A DNA stretch of 64,000 bases from Muricauda sp. SCSIO 65647 (lineage in GTDB: Bacteria; Bacteroidota; Bacteroidia; Flavobacteriales; Flavobacteriaceae): positions 2,487,501 to 2,551,500 of the forward strand of contig NZ_CP091037.1 of NCBI RefSeq assembly GCF_021534965.1, written 5' to 3'. A program made the position numbers and the translations under genes. Each line of letters starts with the position of its first letter. Within the stretch, counting starts at the first letter, position 1. Positions 1-10,922 of the stretch are shown here, one piece after another. The notes beneath the pieces are model-generated. The model did no database searches. It saw only the letters and a list, made by a program, of their open reading frames with translations, and had not been told where the DNA came from.

Positions 1-174
1 ACAACCACTGTGGCAGAAAGGAATACCGCAATCCATACATCGGGCACCTTGATTCTGCAGCTCTTTTTCTTTGAGCGGTTTGGTAAACTCTTTGTAGTGT
101 TTGATACGCTCTTTGACAGGAGCATAAACCTCATCTTGTCGCTCATATTCCATGAATCCGGTAGTCTTTCCCAT
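1..174 (-). CDS. gltD: Glutamate synthase small subunit, N-terminal part (runs off the window)
   Basis: This is the first 58 codons of the NADPH-dependent small subunit of glutamate synthase, which passes electrons to GltB for glutamate formation from glutamine and 2-oxoglutarate. The peptide begins [13 protein letters not shown] and contains the cysteine cluster [13 protein letters not shown], typical of the GltD N-terminal iron-sulfur domain. The ATG lies 9 bases after the gltB stop on the same strand, so gltB-gltD form an operon. The rest of the gene lies beyond base 1. Identity is firm from the motif and the neighbour. Confidence 0.93.
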   Translation of the reverse strand, partial: MGKTTGFMEYERQDEVYAPVKERIKHYKEFTKPLKEKELQNQGARCMDCGIPFCHSGC

Positions 175-183
175 TGCAATCGA

Positions 184-3100
184 TTATAAGGTTTCCAATT
201 GTTCTTTTTCCAATCTGATCAATGCCTGTCTATATTCTTCAGGGAATACCTTGATGAATTTAGAAAGACAGCTTTCCCAATTTTCCAAAATTCGCTGAGC
301 TAACGGGCTCAATGTTGCATTATAGTGGTTTTCAATCAGTTCGCGTAATTCCCTGATATCGTTGTCTTCTTCAACGGCCAGTAAATTCAAGGCTTCGCCA
401 TTACAATTCTTTGTAAAGGAGCCATCTTCGTCAAAAACATAGGCGATACCGCCGCTCATGCCTGCACCAAAATTTCGACCGACTTTGCCAAGAATCACGG
501 CAATACCCCCCGTCATGTATTCACAGCCATGGTCTCCGATGCCCTCGACCACAGCCTTTGCCCCAGAATTTCTGACACAAAAACGCTCACCTGCCTTACC
601 GTTGATATAGGCCTCGCCAGAAGTGGCACCATATAGCGTCACGTTGCCGGTTATGATATTTTCCTCAGGGACCAGCGTTGATTTGTCAGGAACTTTGATG
701 ATCAATTTGGCACCCGATAGGCCTTTTCCCAAATAATCATTGGTATTGCCGTTTACGATCATGGTAAGGCCTTTTGTGGCAAAAGCCCCAAAACTTTGAC
801 CCGCAGACCCTGTGAAATTGAGTTTAAGGGTATTGTGCGGTAAGCCCTCCGCACCATAAATTTTTGAAATCTCATTGCTGATTATGGCACCTACCGCCCT
901 ATCGGTATTTTTTATGGGAAACTCCAAGGTTGTCTTTTCTTTTCTGAACAATGCCGGATGTGCCTTGGCGATGATATCAAACTCAATTGAGTTTTCAATA
1001 CCATGATACTGCTTTTCGTTATTGTAAAACTTGGTGCCCTCGGGCACTTCTACTTTGTAAAGTATGGGGGTCAAGTCAACGCCCGCGGCTTTGTAATGTT
1101 CAATGGCCTTTTTTCTATTCAGTTTATGAACCTGTCCGACCATTTCATTAACGGTTCTGAAACCTAATTTGGCCATTATTTCTCGAAGTTCTCGAGCGAT
1201 GAAGTACATATAGTTGACTACATGTTCTGGCTTGCCCTTGAACTTTTTGCGCAATTCAGGATTTTGGGTCGCAATGCCCACTGGGCAGGTATTCAAGTGA
1301 CAAACGCGCATCATGATACAACCTGAAGCTACCAATGGTGCAGTGGCAAAACCAAACTCTTCAGCACCTAAAAGACAGGCTATCGCAACATCACGCCCAG
1401 TTTTCAATTGGCCATCACATTCCAATACGACCCGATTTCGTAAATCGTTCAATACAAGTGTCTGTTGGGCTTCTGCAATACCGAGTTCCCAAGGTAGGCC
1501 CGCATGCTTCAACGAGGTCAATGGAGAGGCTCCCGTACCGCCGTCAAACCCAGAAATCAAAATAACATCTGCCTTGGCTTTAGCAACACCAGCAGCCACG
1601 GTACCTACGCCCACTTCTGATACCAATTTCACATTGATCCTGGCATCGCGATTGGCAGATTTCAAATCATAGATAAGTTGTGATAAATCTTCAATCGAAT
1701 AAATATCGTGGTGTGGGGGTGGTGATATTAACCCAACGTAAGGGGTAGAATTTCTGGTCTTCGCAATAGCGGGGTTTACTTTTGGGCCTGGTAATTGGCC
1801 CCCTTCACCGGGCTTGGCTCCCTGCGCCATTTTAATCTGTATTTCTTGGGCGCTGGCGAGGTAATTTGAGGTTACACCAAACCTGCCCGAGGCCACTTGC
1901 TTTATGGCACTGTTGCGCCAATCACCAGATTGATTTTTGTAGAATCGCTCAGCATCTTCACCACCTTCACCAGAATTGCTTTTTCCGCCTATTCGGTTCA
2001 TGGCAATCGCGAGGTTCTCGTGGGCTTCTTTGCTGATGCTTCCGTAAGACATGGCCCCTGTTTTGAAACGCTTCACGATTTCTGTCCATGGTTCGACTTC
2101 TTCGATGGGTATTGGGTCAAAATTGGAAAACTCGAACAGCCCGCGTATGGTCATGAGGTTTTTTGATTGCTCATTGACCATCTCAGAGAATTCTTTATAG
2201 GTGGCCGGCTCGTTATTTCTGACCGCTTTTTGCAGTGTGGCTACACTCAATGGATTGAACATGTGTTTCTCACCATTGCGCCGCCAACGGTACTCGCCCC
2301 CGATTTCAATATCAAGGTTGGCCGCAATGCCTCCATTTTTAAAAGCTTTTTTGTGTCGTCGGGCGATTTCTTTTTCAATTTCATATAGTCCGATTCCCTG
2401 TATTCTGGTCGGGGTGTTCGGAAAGTATTTATCGACTACTTTGGTATTTAGGCCTATACATTCAAATAATTGTGCCCCCCTATAGGAGTTCAAGGTAGAA
2501 ATACCAATTTTGTTCATCACTTTGAGAATACCCTTGCCGATGGCCTTGTTATAGTTTTTGATGGCTTGGTCAAAAGTGTATTCGGTGATGTCATTGTCTT
2601 TGATCTGTTGATCGATGATCTCGTTCACCATATACGGGTTGATGGCACTGGCCCCAAAACCGAACAAAAGGGCAAAATGATGTACTTCTCGAGGCTCTGC
2701 CGACTCGACAATGATGCTCAATTTTGAACGCTTTTTCAACCTGCTCAGACCACAGTTCACATAAGAACATGCCAACAATGCTGGAATGGGAGCCATTTCT
2801 TTGCTGATCATCCGGTCAGAAAGTATGATGATGTTGGCCCCTTCATCCGCTGCTTTTGAGGCTTGGTCTAAAATAGAGTCCAATGCCTCTTCAAGGCCAT
2901 TGTGGCCTTTTTCGATTTCATAAAGAATGGGGATAGGAACCACTTTGTAATCTGGACTTGAATCATAGTTCTTGATTTTGTCCAGATCCTCTTTGGAAAT
3001 CACCGGATTTTGAATCTTCAATTTTCGACAGTGGAGTTCATCAACATCAAAAATGTTTTGATCGCTGCCCAAGGTAAGGCTGATATCACAGATCAACTCT

Positions 3101-4689
3101 TCCCTGATACCATCCAAAGGTGGGTTGGTGACCTGTGCGAACAGTTGCTTGAAATAATTATAGATCAGCTGTGGGCGCTCAGAAAGTACGGCGATAGGAG
3201 TATCTGACCCCATAGACCCAATAGGTTCCTTTCCATTTTTGGCCATGGGCAGGATAATGGTGTTGATATCCTCTAATGTATAGCCAAATGCCGAACTACG
3301 GGTTTCTAAAGGAAATTCACCAAAAAACAATGGACAATCATTATAGGGAATATCCCTCAGATGTACCAAATTATTTTTTAGCCATTTTTTATAGGGATGT
3401 TGCTTGGCGATATGTTCCTTGATCTCCTCATCATTTACAATTCTTCCCTCTTCCATATTGACCAAAAACATCTTGCCGGGCTCCAATCTACCGTGAAATT
3501 CTATTTCCTCGGGTTGAAGGTCAACAACACCGGTCTCAGACGACATGATGACATAACCCTTTTTGGTTACAGAATACCTTGAGGGGCGCAGGCCGTTCCT
3601 GTCCAAAACCGCACCTATATAATTTCCATCGGTAAATGGAATGGATGCCGGACCGTCCCAAGGCTCCATCAAGCAAGAATTGTACTCATAAAAGGCCTTT
3701 TTTGATTCAGACATTTCAGGGTTCTTTTCCCAAGCTTCGGGAACAAGCATCATCATTACTTCAGGTAGCGAACGGCCAGTCATCAAAAGTAGCTCTACGA
3801 CCATGTCCATACTGGCAGAGTCAGATTTGCCCGGCAGTACAACAGGAAGAATGCTCTTTAATTCATCACCGAACCATTCACTTTTCATGAGCTCTTCCCG
3901 CGAGCGCATACGGGCCACATTGCCTCTTAGCGTATTGATCTCTCCATTGTGGCACATATAGCGGAAAGGCTGTGCCAAATCCCAAGTAGGGAAGGTGTTG
4001 GTCGAAAAGCGTTGGTGCACCAATGCCAATCGGGTGACCACTCTCGGGTCTAATAGGTCTTCATAGTACCTGCTGATGTCATTGGGCATCAAAAGTCCTT
4101 TGAAAATAATGATTTTGGTCGACAGGCTCGGCACATAAAAAAATGCTGACTGCGATAGCTGTGAGTCGATGATGGCGTGCTCGGTCACCTTTCTGGCTAT
4201 GAAAAGCTTCAGGTTGAACTGAAAATCATCCTCACTATCGCCTTTGGCAACGAAAAGTTGTTTTACAAAAGGCTCGGTCTCGGCCGCTATTTGGCCTGGC
4301 ACACCTTTATTGACGGGTACATTGCGCCACCCGAGCAATTCAAGGCCTTGCTGTTTGATATTTTCTTCAAATATCTCAATACAGTGGTTTCGTTGGTTTT
4401 CTTTCTGTGGAAGGAATACGTTGCTTACGGCGTAATCGCCGGGTTCAGGCAGTTCAAAGGCGCAAACATCACTGAAAAAATCATGGGGTATATCGATCAA
4501 AATACCGGCACCGTCACCGGTTTTGCCATCGGCACTGACGGCACCTCTATGCTCTAGTTTGTCAAGAATCTCCAAAGCCTTGTGGATGATATCGTTCGAT
4601 TTCTCTCCTCTTAGGCTACAGATAAATCCCGCTCCGCAATTGTCATGTTCAAACTCTGGGAGATATAGTCCTTGTCGTTCTGGCTTCAT
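184..4689 (-). CDS. gltB: Glutamate synthase large subunit
   Basis: The large subunit of glutamate synthase (1501 residues, the usual length) hydrolyses glutamine and channels ammonia to 2-oxoglutarate. The N-terminal class II glutamine amidotransferase domain has its nucleophile at Cys18 (motif CGAGF) after a short propeptide, so cleavage to expose Cys18 is expected from the family. A central domain and an FMN domain follow. The 3Fe-4S cysteines are visible around residues 1120-1135 as [15 protein letters not shown]. The C-terminus is the glycine-rich beta-helix domain. It is the first gene of the gltB-gltD operon. An acyl-CoA dehydrogenase lies 178 bases upstream on the same strand. Start at MKPERQGLY fits the family. 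Confidence 0.97.
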   Translation of the reverse strand: MKPERQGLYLPEFEHDNCGAGFICSLRGEKSNDIIHKALEILDKLEHRGAVSADGKTGDGAGILIDIPHDFFSDVCAFELPEPGDYAVSNVFLPQKENQRNHCIEIFEENIKQQGLELLGWRNVPVNKGVPGQIAAETEPFVKQLFVAKGDSEDDFQFNLKLFIARKVTEHAIIDSQLSQSAFFYVPSLSTKIIIFKGLLMPNDISRYYEDLLDPRVVTRLALVHQRFSTNTFPTWDLAQPFRYMCHNGEINTLRGNVARMRSREELMKSEWFGDELKSILPVVLPGKSDSASMDMVVELLLMTGRSLPEVMMMLVPEAWEKNPEMSESKKAFYEYNSCLMEPWDGPASIPFTDGNYIGAVLDRNGLRPSRYSVTKKGYVIMSSETGVVDLQPEEIEFHGRLEPGKMFLVNMEEGRIVNDEEIKEHIAKQHPYKKWLKNNLVHLRDIPYNDCPLFFGEFPLETRSSAFGYTLEDINTIILPMAKNGKEPIGSMGSDTPIAVLSERPQLIYNYFKQLFAQVTNPPLDGIREELICDISLTLGSDQNIFDVDELHCRKLKIQNPVISKEDLDKIKNYDSSPDYKVVPIPILYEIEKGHNGLEEALDSILDQASKAADEGANIIILSDRMISKEMAPIPALLACSYVNCGLSRLKKRSKLSIIVESAEPREVHHFALLFGFGASAINPYMVNEIIDQQIKDNDITEYTFDQAIKNYNKAIGKGILKVMNKIGISTLNSYRGAQLFECIGLNTKVVDKYFPNTPTRIQGIGLYEIEKEIARRHKKAFKNGGIAANLDIEIGGEYRWRRNGEKHMFNPLSVATLQKAVRNNEPATYKEFSEMVNEQSKNLMTIRGLFEFSNFDPIPIEEVEPWTEIVKRFKTGAMSYGSISKEAHENLAIAMNRIGGKSNSGEGGEDAERFYKNQSGDWRNSAIKQVASGRFGVTSNYLASAQEIQIKMAQGAKPGEGGQLPGPKVNPAIAKTRNSTPYVGLISPPPHHDIYSIEDLSQLIYDLKSANRDARINVKLVSEVGVGTVAAGVAKAKADVILISGFDGGTGASPLTSLKHAGLPWELGIAEAQQTLVLNDLRNRVVLECDGQLKTGRDVAIACLLGAEEFGFATAPLVASGCIMMRVCHLNTCPVGIATQNPELRKKFKGKPEHVVNYMYFIARELREIMAKLGFRTVNEMVGQVHKLNRKKAIEHYKAAGVDLTPILYKVEVPEGTKFYNNEKQYHGIENSIEFDIIAKAHPALFRKEKTTLEFPIKNTDRAVGAIISNEISKIYGAEGLPHNTLKLNFTGSAGQSFGAFATKGLTMIVNGNTNDYLGKGLSGAKLIIKVPDKSTLVPEENIITGNVTLYGATSGEAYINGKAGERFCVRNSGAKAVVEGIGDHGCEYMTGGIAVILGKVGRNFGAGMSGGIAYVFDEDGSFTKNCNGEALNLLAVEEDNDIRELRELIENHYNATLSPLAQRILENWESCLSKFIKVFPEEYRQALIRLEKEQLETL

Positions 4690-4867
4690 CTTTACGAAAT
4701 TTCGGGTAAAACATCCTAAATTATAAATAAAAATCAGCCTTTACGAACAAATGAAATGGAATAATCAATGTTTAGATCAAAACATAAAAAAATATATAAT
4801 TTGAAAATTTCAAAGGAGATATTTTGCCATTTTGGCAATTAGGGTCTCAGGAAATCAGTATTGAAAC

Positions 4868-6010
4868 TTAATCCTTTAAAATAGTTCTAGAAATTACGAT
4901 TTTCTGAATTTCTGAAGTGCCCTCATATATTTGGGTGATCTTGGCATCCCGCATCATTCGCTCGACATGATAATCTTTTACAAAACCATTGCCGCCGTGT
5001 ATCTGAACGGCTTCAACCGTGGTTTCCATGGCCACCTCTGAAGCGTATAGTTTGGCCATGGCGCCCGATAGATCATAATTTTCACCCTTGTCTTTATCGC
5101 AGGCCGCTTTGTAGACCAAATGGCGGGCGGCTTGAATTTTGGTGTGCATATCGGCCAATTTGAAAGCTATTGCCTGATGGTTGGCAATTTCTGTGCCGAA
5201 GGCCTTTCGTTCTTTTGAGTACTTCAGTGACAGTTCATAAGCGCCCGCGGCAATGCCCAATGCTTGGGCCGCGATGCCGATTCTGCCCCCTGCCAAGGTT
5301 TTCATCGCAAATTTGAAGCCGAAACCGTCTTCACCGATACGATTCTCTTTCGGCACCTTTACATCGTTGAAGTTCAGAGAGTGGGTGTCGCTTCCACGAA
5401 TACCCAGTTTGTTTTCTTTTGGACCTATTTCAAAGCCTTCCATTCCTTTTTCCACGATCAGCGCATTAATGCCCTTATGTCCCTTTTCGGCATCGGTCTG
5501 TGCAATGACCAAATAGATTTCGGCCGAGTTTCCGTTGGTGATCCAATTTTTGGTGCCGTTCAGTACATAATGGTCTCCTTGGTCGATTGCCGTGGTCTTT
5601 TGAGAAGTGGCATCACTACCGGCTTCCGGTTCTGACAGGCAAAAGGCCCCGAGAACTTCTCCTGAGGCCAAACGGGTGAGGTATTTTTCTTTTTGTTCTT
5701 CCGTTCCGAAAGTTTCCAATCCCCAACAGACCAAAGAATTGTTGACCGATACGATGACCGATGCGGACGCATCGATCTTTGATAGCTCTTCCATGACCAG
5801 TACATATGACAAGGTATCCAGTCCGCTACCCCCATATTTGGGGTCGACCATCATACCCATGAAACCCAATTCCGCCATTTTTTTTACTTGCTCTGTAGGA
5901 AATTTTTGTTGATCGTCACGTTCAATGACCCCTGGAAGCAATTCGGTCTGTGAAAAGTCTCGCGCAGCTTGCTGTATCATTAACTGCTCTTCTGAAAAGG
6001 TAAAATCCAT
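4868..6010 (-). CDS. Acyl-CoA dehydrogenase (short-chain/butyryl type)
   Basis: A 380-residue FAD enzyme that oxidises acyl-CoA to trans-2-enoyl-CoA, probably in fatty-acid or branched-chain amino-acid breakdown. The start is set at MDFTFSEEQL; an upstream in-frame ATG would add 11 unconserved residues and would overlap the DNA between the promoter box and the start. The FAD-binding motif FCLSEPEAGSDA and the C-terminal GGNGFVKDYHVERMMRD stretch are visible. The catalytic glutamate is expected in IYEGTSEIQ near residue 363. Substrate chain length cannot be read from sequence; butyryl- or isovaleryl-CoA are most likely. It looks monocistronic, with a good -7 box 31 bases upstream. Confidence 0.93.
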   Translation of the reverse strand: MDFTFSEEQLMIQQAARDFSQTELLPGVIERDDQQKFPTEQVKKMAELGFMGMMVDPKYGGSGLDTLSYVLVMEELSKIDASASVIVSVNNSLVCWGLETFGTEEQKEKYLTRLASGEVLGAFCLSEPEAGSDATSQKTTAIDQGDHYVLNGTKNWITNGNSAEIYLVIAQTDAEKGHKGINALIVEKGMEGFEIGPKENKLGIRGSDTHSLNFNDVKVPKENRIGEDGFGFKFAMKTLAGGRIGIAAQALGIAAGAYELSLKYSKERKAFGTEIANHQAIAFKLADMHTKIQAARHLVYKAACDKDKGENYDLSGAMAKLYASEVAMETTVEAVQIHGGNGFVKDYHVERMMRDAKITQIYEGTSEIQKIVISRTILKD

Positions 6011-6040
6011 GATAGTTGTAAAATGAACAAAATAGCAGTG

Positions 6041-6048
6041 CAAATATA
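6041..6048 (-). promoter_or_regulatory. Bacteroidota -7 box for the acyl-CoA dehydrogenase
   Basis: The minus strand reads TATATTTG, a perfect match to the TAnnTTTG consensus of Bacteroidota primary-sigma promoters, 30 bases before the ATG at 6010. I see no convincing -33 TTG at the usual distance. Confidence 0.5.
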
Positions 6049-6170
6049 CAGTTTCGCTGCGTCATTTTCAGAAAACATCCCTTCAAAATGCGAATTACGC
6101 AAACCGCAATTTTGTCAGAAACACTGAACGACTTTAAGAAAAACTTAATTTCTTCATTTCAAAGGGTCGG

Positions 6171-6203
6171 TTTGTGCTAGAAAAGCTTTTTTGAATATCT
6201 TTA
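6171..6203 (+). promoter_or_regulatory. Promoter for the NhaD antiporter gene
   Basis: TTTG at 6171-6174 and TATCTTTA at 6196-6203 (7 of 8 bases of TAnnTTTG) are separated by 21 bases, the usual spacing for a Bacteroidota -33/-7 promoter. The gene start at 6252 lies about 45 bases downstream. Confidence 0.5.
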
Positions 6204-6251
6204 GCCTCATACGACATCTTGTATGTTGTTGACGATAAAACCAACTACTAT

Positions 6252-7586
6252 ATGGAAACCATTGTTATCATAGTCTTTCTTGCAGGTTATTTAGCCATTA
6301 CTTTAGAACACAATCTCAAAATCGACAAACTGATTCCCGCTTTGGCCATGATGGCCATTTTGTGGGCAATTATCGCTTTGGCCCATCTTGATGTTTTTGA
6401 GGTCAATGCGCAATTAAAAGAGTTGGAGCCTACCCATATCGATGAAATTCTGTTGCACCACTTGGGTAAAACAGCAGAGATATTGGTCTTTCTATTGGGA
6501 GCCATGACCATTGTTGAGATCATTGATTATTTTGACGGGTTTGCCACCATAAAGGGCTACATCAAGACGCGTAGCAAGAGAAAACTACTTTGGATATTCT
6601 CTATTTTGGCCTTTATACTTTCAGCCATTATCGACAACCTTACGGCCACCATCGTTCTAGTGACCATTTTGCAAAAAGTGATTCGGGATCGAAACACCAG
6701 ACTTTGGTTTGCGGGACTTATTATTATAAATGCGAATGCGGGGGGTGCATGGTCACCGATTGGTGATGTGACCACCACTATGTTGTGGATAGCCGAAAAA
6801 GTAGAGGCGGGCTCATTGGTGACAAGAGTATTGGTGCCCTCGATATTCTGTACCATTGTACCTACTTTGATCGCAAGTAGATTTAAGGTTTTCAGCGGCG
6901 AAATAGAAACAGATCTTGAGGGCAGTATTGAGGCACCCAAGTCGAAATTTGGCCCTACCATGCTCTATTTGGGTCTTGGGTCGATTGTTTTCGTGCCTTT
7001 CTTCAAAACGATTACGCATTTGCCCCCTTATGTGGGCATGATGCTTTCTTTGGCCATTGTGGCCACTTTTGCCGAGATTTACAGTAACGCAAAGTTCAGT
7101 ATCAGTTCTGCAATTGATGAGGACCATCACGAATCTGCGCACCATAGTCCTGTGCATACGGCACTAACAAAGATTGAGTTGCCGAGCATTCTATTTTTCT
7201 TGGGAATTTTACTGGCAGTGGCGGCATTGGAATCACTCGGATATCTTTTCAACTATGCCGAAAGTCTCAATGAGGCGATACCCCAGACCGATATCGTCGT
7301 GATGCTTTTGGGAGTGGGTTCGGCGGTCATCGATAATGTTCCTTTGGTTGCAGCTAGTATGGGTATGTTCTCTGAACCTATGGACCACCCATTATGGCAC
7401 TTCATTGCCTATTCTGCAGGAACCGGTGGAAGCATGTTGATCATTGGTTCAGCTGCCGGTGTGGTTGCCATGGGTATGGAGAAAATCGATTTCTTCTGGT
7501 ATCTCAGAAAAATTGCTTGGTTGGCCTTGGCAGGCTTTTTGGCAGGTGCCATTGTATTCATACTGATGCGCGATTTTATGTTCTAG
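6252..7586 (+). CDS. nhaD: NhaD-type Na+/H+ antiporter
   Basis: A 444-residue inner-membrane protein of the ion-transporter superfamily, expected to exchange sodium for protons and support salt and alkali tolerance. Start is placed at METIVIIVFLAGYLAIT, where the first membrane helix begins; an ATG 33 bases upstream would add unrelated residues. About a dozen hydrophobic segments are present. Family motifs include AIIDNLTATIVLV, GGAWSPIGDVTTTMLW, AVIDNVPLVAAS and GTGGSMLIIGSAAGV, the paired repeat regions carrying conserved Asp/Asn and Thr residues. A His-rich loop (DEDHHESAHH) lies near residue 300. It has its own promoter and precedes the ExbB operon by 55 bases. Confidence 0.9.
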   Translation: METIVIIVFLAGYLAITLEHNLKIDKLIPALAMMAILWAIIALAHLDVFEVNAQLKELEPTHIDEILLHHLGKTAEILVFLLGAMTIVEIIDYFDGFATIKGYIKTRSKRKLLWIFSILAFILSAIIDNLTATIVLVTILQKVIRDRNTRLWFAGLIIINANAGGAWSPIGDVTTTMLWIAEKVEAGSLVTRVLVPSIFCTIVPTLIASRFKVFSGEIETDLEGSIEAPKSKFGPTMLYLGLGSIVFVPFFKTITHLPPYVGMMLSLAIVATFAEIYSNAKFSISSAIDEDHHESAHHSPVHTALTKIELPSILFFLGILLAVAALESLGYLFNYAESLNEAIPQTDIVVMLLGVGSAVIDNVPLVAASMGMFSEPMDHPLWHFIAYSAGTGGSMLIIGSAAGVVAMGMEKIDFFWYLRKIAWLALAGFLAGAIVFILMRDFMF

Positions 7587-7641
7587 GCATACTTATTTCA
7601 AAAAATCTCCGTTATTATTGCAACAAAAATTGGGGATTTTT

Positions 7642-8334
7642 ATGCTATTATTTCAAGATTTGGAAGAAGGGGCTGAGATTGGTGCAACCATTTCAGAAGA
7701 GAAAACCCTTTCGGTTATTGACTTGATCGTCAATGGTGGTACTGGTAGTATCGTGATCATTGCAGTACTTTTTGTGCTTTTATTTGTAGCGCTCTACATT
7801 TATTTTGAACGGATTTTTGCCATAAAAGCGGCGTCGAGAATCGACAAAAACTTTATGGACCAAATTCGTGACCATGTTACCAGCGGAAAATTGGAAGCTG
7901 CCAAACTGCTCTGCGCCCAAACTGATTCGCCCGTGGCCAGACTTACTGAGAAGGGAATCTCAAGAATCGGAAAACCATTGGATGACATCAATGTGGCCAT
8001 TGAGAATGCTGGTACCCTTGAAGTATATAAGCTCGAAAAGAATGTGAACATTTTGGCCACTGTGGCCGGTGCTGCCCCCATGATCGGGTTTTTGGGCACG
8101 GTCATTGGCATGATTTTGGCATTTCACCAAATGGCCAGCAGTGGTGGCCAAGCAGAAATGGGGTTGTTGGCCTCAGGTATCTATACGGCCATGACGACCA
8201 CTGTGGCAGGTTTGATCGTTGGTATCATCGCTTATATCGGGTACAATCACCTGGTCAACAGAACTGATAAGGTCGTGCACAAGATGGAGGCCAATGCGGT
8301 GGAGTTTCTTGATTTGTTGAACGAACCGGTTTAA
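7642..8334 (+). CDS. exbB: MotA/TolQ/ExbB proton channel protein
   Basis: A 230-residue inner-membrane subunit that with ExbD forms a proton channel powering a TonB- or TolA-like transducer. The start is placed at ATG 7642 (MLLFQDLEEG); a TTG 24 bases earlier is less likely. One hydrophobic helix lies near residues 34-55 and two more near residues 140-200. The conserved motifs AGAAPMIGFLGTVIGMILAF and AMTTTVAGLIVGI are the TolQ/ExbB channel helices. It heads a run exbB-exbD-tonB-like-folC with gaps of 9 bases or overlaps of one base. TolQ cannot be excluded as the name. Confidence 0.92.
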   Translation: MLLFQDLEEGAEIGATISEEKTLSVIDLIVNGGTGSIVIIAVLFVLLFVALYIYFERIFAIKAASRIDKNFMDQIRDHVTSGKLEAAKLLCAQTDSPVARLTEKGISRIGKPLDDINVAIENAGTLEVYKLEKNVNILATVAGAAPMIGFLGTVIGMILAFHQMASSGGQAEMGLLASGIYTAMTTTVAGLIVGIIAYIGYNHLVNRTDKVVHKMEANAVEFLDLLNEPV

Positions 8335-8343
8335 TGACATTGT

Positions 8344-8730
8344 ATGAAACTAAAGGGTAGAAATAAGGTAAGTCCTGAATTTAGTATGTCGTCGATGACA
8401 GACATCGTGTTTTTGTTGTTGGTGTTTTTTATGCTGACCTCGAACGCTCCAAACGCCTTGGATCTGCTGCTGCCCAAGGCCAAGGGTAAATCGACCAATA
8501 CTCAGAACGTGTCGGTCACCATAGATAAAGATCTGAGGTATTTTGTGAACAACGAGCAGATTAACGGAGAATACATTGAAATTGAATTAAAAAAAGCACT
8601 TAAGGGCCAAGAAAAGCCTACAATTATCCTGAGGGCAGAAGAAAGTGTTGCCATCAGGGAGGCGGTCAATGTGATGGATATTGCAAACCGCAACAGTTAC
8701 AAGGTCATCTTGGCCGTGCGGCCAAAATAA
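8344..8730 (+). CDS. exbD: Biopolymer transport protein ExbD/TolR
   Basis: A 128-residue single-span protein. Near residues 19-40 lies the helix SSMTDIVFLLLVFFMLTSN with the conserved proton-carrying aspartate (TDIVFLLLVFF). The rest is a periplasmic domain that closes with a NSYKVILAVRP-type strand. It starts 9 bases after exbB, and its TAA shares an A with the ATG of the next gene, so translation is probably coupled. Confidence 0.93.
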   Translation: MKLKGRNKVSPEFSMSSMTDIVFLLLVFFMLTSNAPNALDLLLPKAKGKSTNTQNVSVTIDKDLRYFVNNEQINGEYIEIELKKALKGQEKPTIILRAEESVAIREAVNVMDIANRNSYKVILAVRPK

Positions 8731-9641
8731 TGTCGTTTTTAGATACGAGACACAAGAAAAAATCCTTTACCCTTACCACCTTGCTGCTCAGTTTGGTGCT
8801 ATTGTTGCTTTTTTATATCGGATTGACCTATCTAGATCCACCCATTGAAAACGGCATTGCCGTGAATTTTGGCACGATGGATTTCGGCAGTGGGAATATT
8901 CAGCCGAGAGAGAGGGTGCAATCAGAGCCCCGTGACATTCCGAAGCCGCCCAATCCACCAGAAGAGGTACAGGAAGCGGTTGAACAGCCCGTTGAGGAAG
9001 AGGTCATCAAAGAAGAAGTGGTTGAAAAAGAGCAGCCCAGCGAAAAATTGATGACACAAGAGTCTGAAGAGTCCATCAAAATAAAACAACAAAGGGAAGC
9101 GAAGCGAAAAGCTGAAGAGGCAGCCAAAAAGGCAAAGGCAGAAGCCGAACGAAAAGAAAGGGAGCGGCAACTGGCCGAAGAGCGCAAGCGGCAACAAGAA
9201 GAGGCCAAAAAGAAAAAGCTTGACGCCCTTATCGGTGGTATCGGAAAGTCTGATGGCAATGCTTCGGGCAGTGAGGGCGATGACAATAGACCTGGTGACA
9301 AGGGCCAACCAGATGGCGACCCTTATGCCACCACTTACTATGGTGCACCTGGCAGTGGAAGTGGAACGGGCGGTTATGGCCTGAGCGGACGGTCATTGGT
9401 GAGCAAGGGCAAGGTGCAACAAGAGTGCAATGAAGATGGCAGGGTAGTGGTGCGCATTGTCGTTGACAGAAATGGAAAGGTAATACAGGCCACACCGGGG
9501 GTGAAGGGTACGACCAATAATGCACAATGCTTATTGGAACCCGCCAGAAAGACCGCTTTACTTCATAAATGGAATCTAGATTCCAACGCCCCTGCACAAC
9601 AGATAGGCTTTGTGGTCGTCAACTTCAAATTAGGACAATAG
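8730..9641 (+). CDS. TonB-like energy transducer
   Basis: A 303-residue envelope protein with one N-terminal membrane helix (about residues 16-33), a Pro/Glu/Val-rich segment (residues 70-105), a long charged Lys/Glu/Arg-rich coiled-coil-like region (residues 115-165), a Gly/Ser/Asp-rich linker and a C-terminal domain of the TonB fold (GRVVVRIVVDRNGKVIQATP). The mix resembles both TonB and TolA. It presumably couples the ExbB/ExbD proton channel to the outer membrane. The start overlaps the exbD stop by one base, and its TAG overlaps the GTG of folC by one base. The exact outer-membrane partner is unknown. Confidence 0.85.
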   Translation: MSFLDTRHKKKSFTLTTLLLSLVLLLLFYIGLTYLDPPIENGIAVNFGTMDFGSGNIQPRERVQSEPRDIPKPPNPPEEVQEAVEQPVEEEVIKEEVVEKEQPSEKLMTQESEESIKIKQQREAKRKAEEAAKKAKAEAERKERERQLAEERKRQQEEAKKKKLDALIGGIGKSDGNASGSEGDDNRPGDKGQPDGDPYATTYYGAPGSGSGTGGYGLSGRSLVSKGKVQQECNEDGRVVVRIVVDRNGKVIQATPGVKGTTNNAQCLLEPARKTALLHKWNLDSNAPAQQIGFVVVNFKLGQ

Positions 9642-10852
9642 TGACCTATAAGCAGACATTGGATTTCATGTTCGCCCAGCTTCCGATGTATCAGCAAAAA
9701 GGGGTTGTTGCACTCAATGCCAAGCTTGATAACATCAAATTGTTCGCCGAAAGGCTAGGTTCTCCAGAAAGAAAGTTCAAGAGCATTCATGTGGCCGGCA
9801 CCAATGGTAAAGGCTCGAGCAGTCATATGCTGGCTTCGGTCTTGCAAGAAGCGGGGTACGAAGTTGGGCTATATACTTCACCCCATTTGAAAGATTTTAG
9901 GGAACGTATCAAAATCAACGGCGAAAGCATTCCCAAAGAAAATGTCCAGTATTTTATCGAGAACCACAAGTCTTTTCTCAAAGAAAACAAGCTCTCTTTC
10001 TTTGAAATGACCGTGGGCATGGCCTTTGATTATTTTGCCAATAGAAAAGTTGACATTGCTATTATCGAAGTAGGACTGGGCGGAAGGTTAGACTCAACGA
10101 ACATCATCGAACCATTGGCTACGTTGATCACCAATATCGGGTTTGATCATATGGATGTATTGGGTGATACGCTAGAAAAAATAGCTTTTGAAAAAGCGGG
10201 AACCATCAAAAAAGGTGTGCCTGTGGTCATCAGTGAAACACAAACCGAAACGGAAACTGTTTTTAAAGGGGTAGCCGCACAACACGGTTCAAGAATCATT
10301 TTTGCCGATCAAAAGGTTTCGAAACAGTACAAGACCGATTTATTGGGTCATTATCAAAAGAAGAATATGCTCGGTGTGGTCGCTTGTTTAAAAGAGTTGA
10401 AAGGCTTTGCCATTTCTGATAAGGATATTGAAAAGGGTTTAAGGCAAGTGGTCAAGAATACCAGACTTTTGGGACGCTGGCAAATTCTTGCCGAAACACC
10501 CTATGTGGTATGTGATACAGCCCATAATACTGAAGGTATAAAGAGCGTCTTGGCCCAAATTGCGCATAGTGATTTTGTGAAACTTCACATGGTACTGGGT
10601 TTTGTAGATGATAAGCGGTTGGATGCCATTTTGCCACTTTTCCCCAAAAAGGCGACTTATTATTTTGTAAGACCCAATGTACCAAGGGGGTTGGGGGAAA
10701 ATGAACTTAAGAGCACTGCAGATGGTTTTGGACTGAAGGGCGATGCCTACCGATCGGTCTCCGAAGGTTTTGAAAAGGCTGTTCAAACAGCAGATAAAGA
10801 TGATTTCGTATTTGTTGGGGGCAGCACCTTTGTAGTGGCCGAAGTGGTCTGA
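9641..10852 (+). CDS. folC: Bifunctional dihydrofolate synthase / folylpolyglutamate synthase
   Basis: A 403-residue Mur-ligase-family enzyme that adds glutamate to dihydropteroate and to folates, using ATP. The start is the GTG at 9641 (VTYKQTLDFMF), which shares one base with the TonB-like stop; the earlier in-frame ATG lies inside the upstream gene and gives unconserved sequence. The P-loop GTNGKGSSSH lies near residue 50, followed by YTSPHLKDFRERI and the family motif IIEVGLGGRLDSTNI. The C-terminal domain has VVCDTAHNTEGIKS. It is the last gene of the exbB operon; no strong terminator follows. Confidence 0.93.
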   Translation: MTYKQTLDFMFAQLPMYQQKGVVALNAKLDNIKLFAERLGSPERKFKSIHVAGTNGKGSSSHMLASVLQEAGYEVGLYTSPHLKDFRERIKINGESIPKENVQYFIENHKSFLKENKLSFFEMTVGMAFDYFANRKVDIAIIEVGLGGRLDSTNIIEPLATLITNIGFDHMDVLGDTLEKIAFEKAGTIKKGVPVVISETQTETETVFKGVAAQHGSRIIFADQKVSKQYKTDLLGHYQKKNMLGVVACLKELKGFAISDKDIEKGLRQVVKNTRLLGRWQILAETPYVVCDTAHNTEGIKSVLAQIAHSDFVKLHMVLGFVDDKRLDAILPLFPKKATYYFVRPNVPRGLGENELKSTADGFGLKGDAYRSVSEGFEKAVQTADKDDFVFVGGSTFVVAEVV

Positions 10853-10868
10853 TTTTTTGTTCTTTTTC

Positions 10869-10900
10869 TTGTCGGTAACAAAAAAATCATGCTATATTTG
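10869..10900 (+). promoter_or_regulatory. Promoter in front of the tRNA-Val region
   Basis: TTG at 10869-10871 and a perfect TAnnTTTG box (TATATTTG, 10893-10900) are 21 bases apart. The transcript would run through the broken tRNA copy at 10923 and then the intact tRNA-Val at 11018, so this is probably the promoter of both. Confidence 0.65.
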
Positions 10901-10922
10901 CACTCCATTTTAAAAATGGTAT

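Noticed and set aside
4177-4557. 126-codon frame opposite gltB
   Set aside because: It lies antisense within a clearly coding, conserved region and has no independent signal.
5264-5635. 123-codon plus-strand frame inside the acyl-CoA dehydrogenase
   Set aside because: Antisense to conserved family motifs; a shadow.
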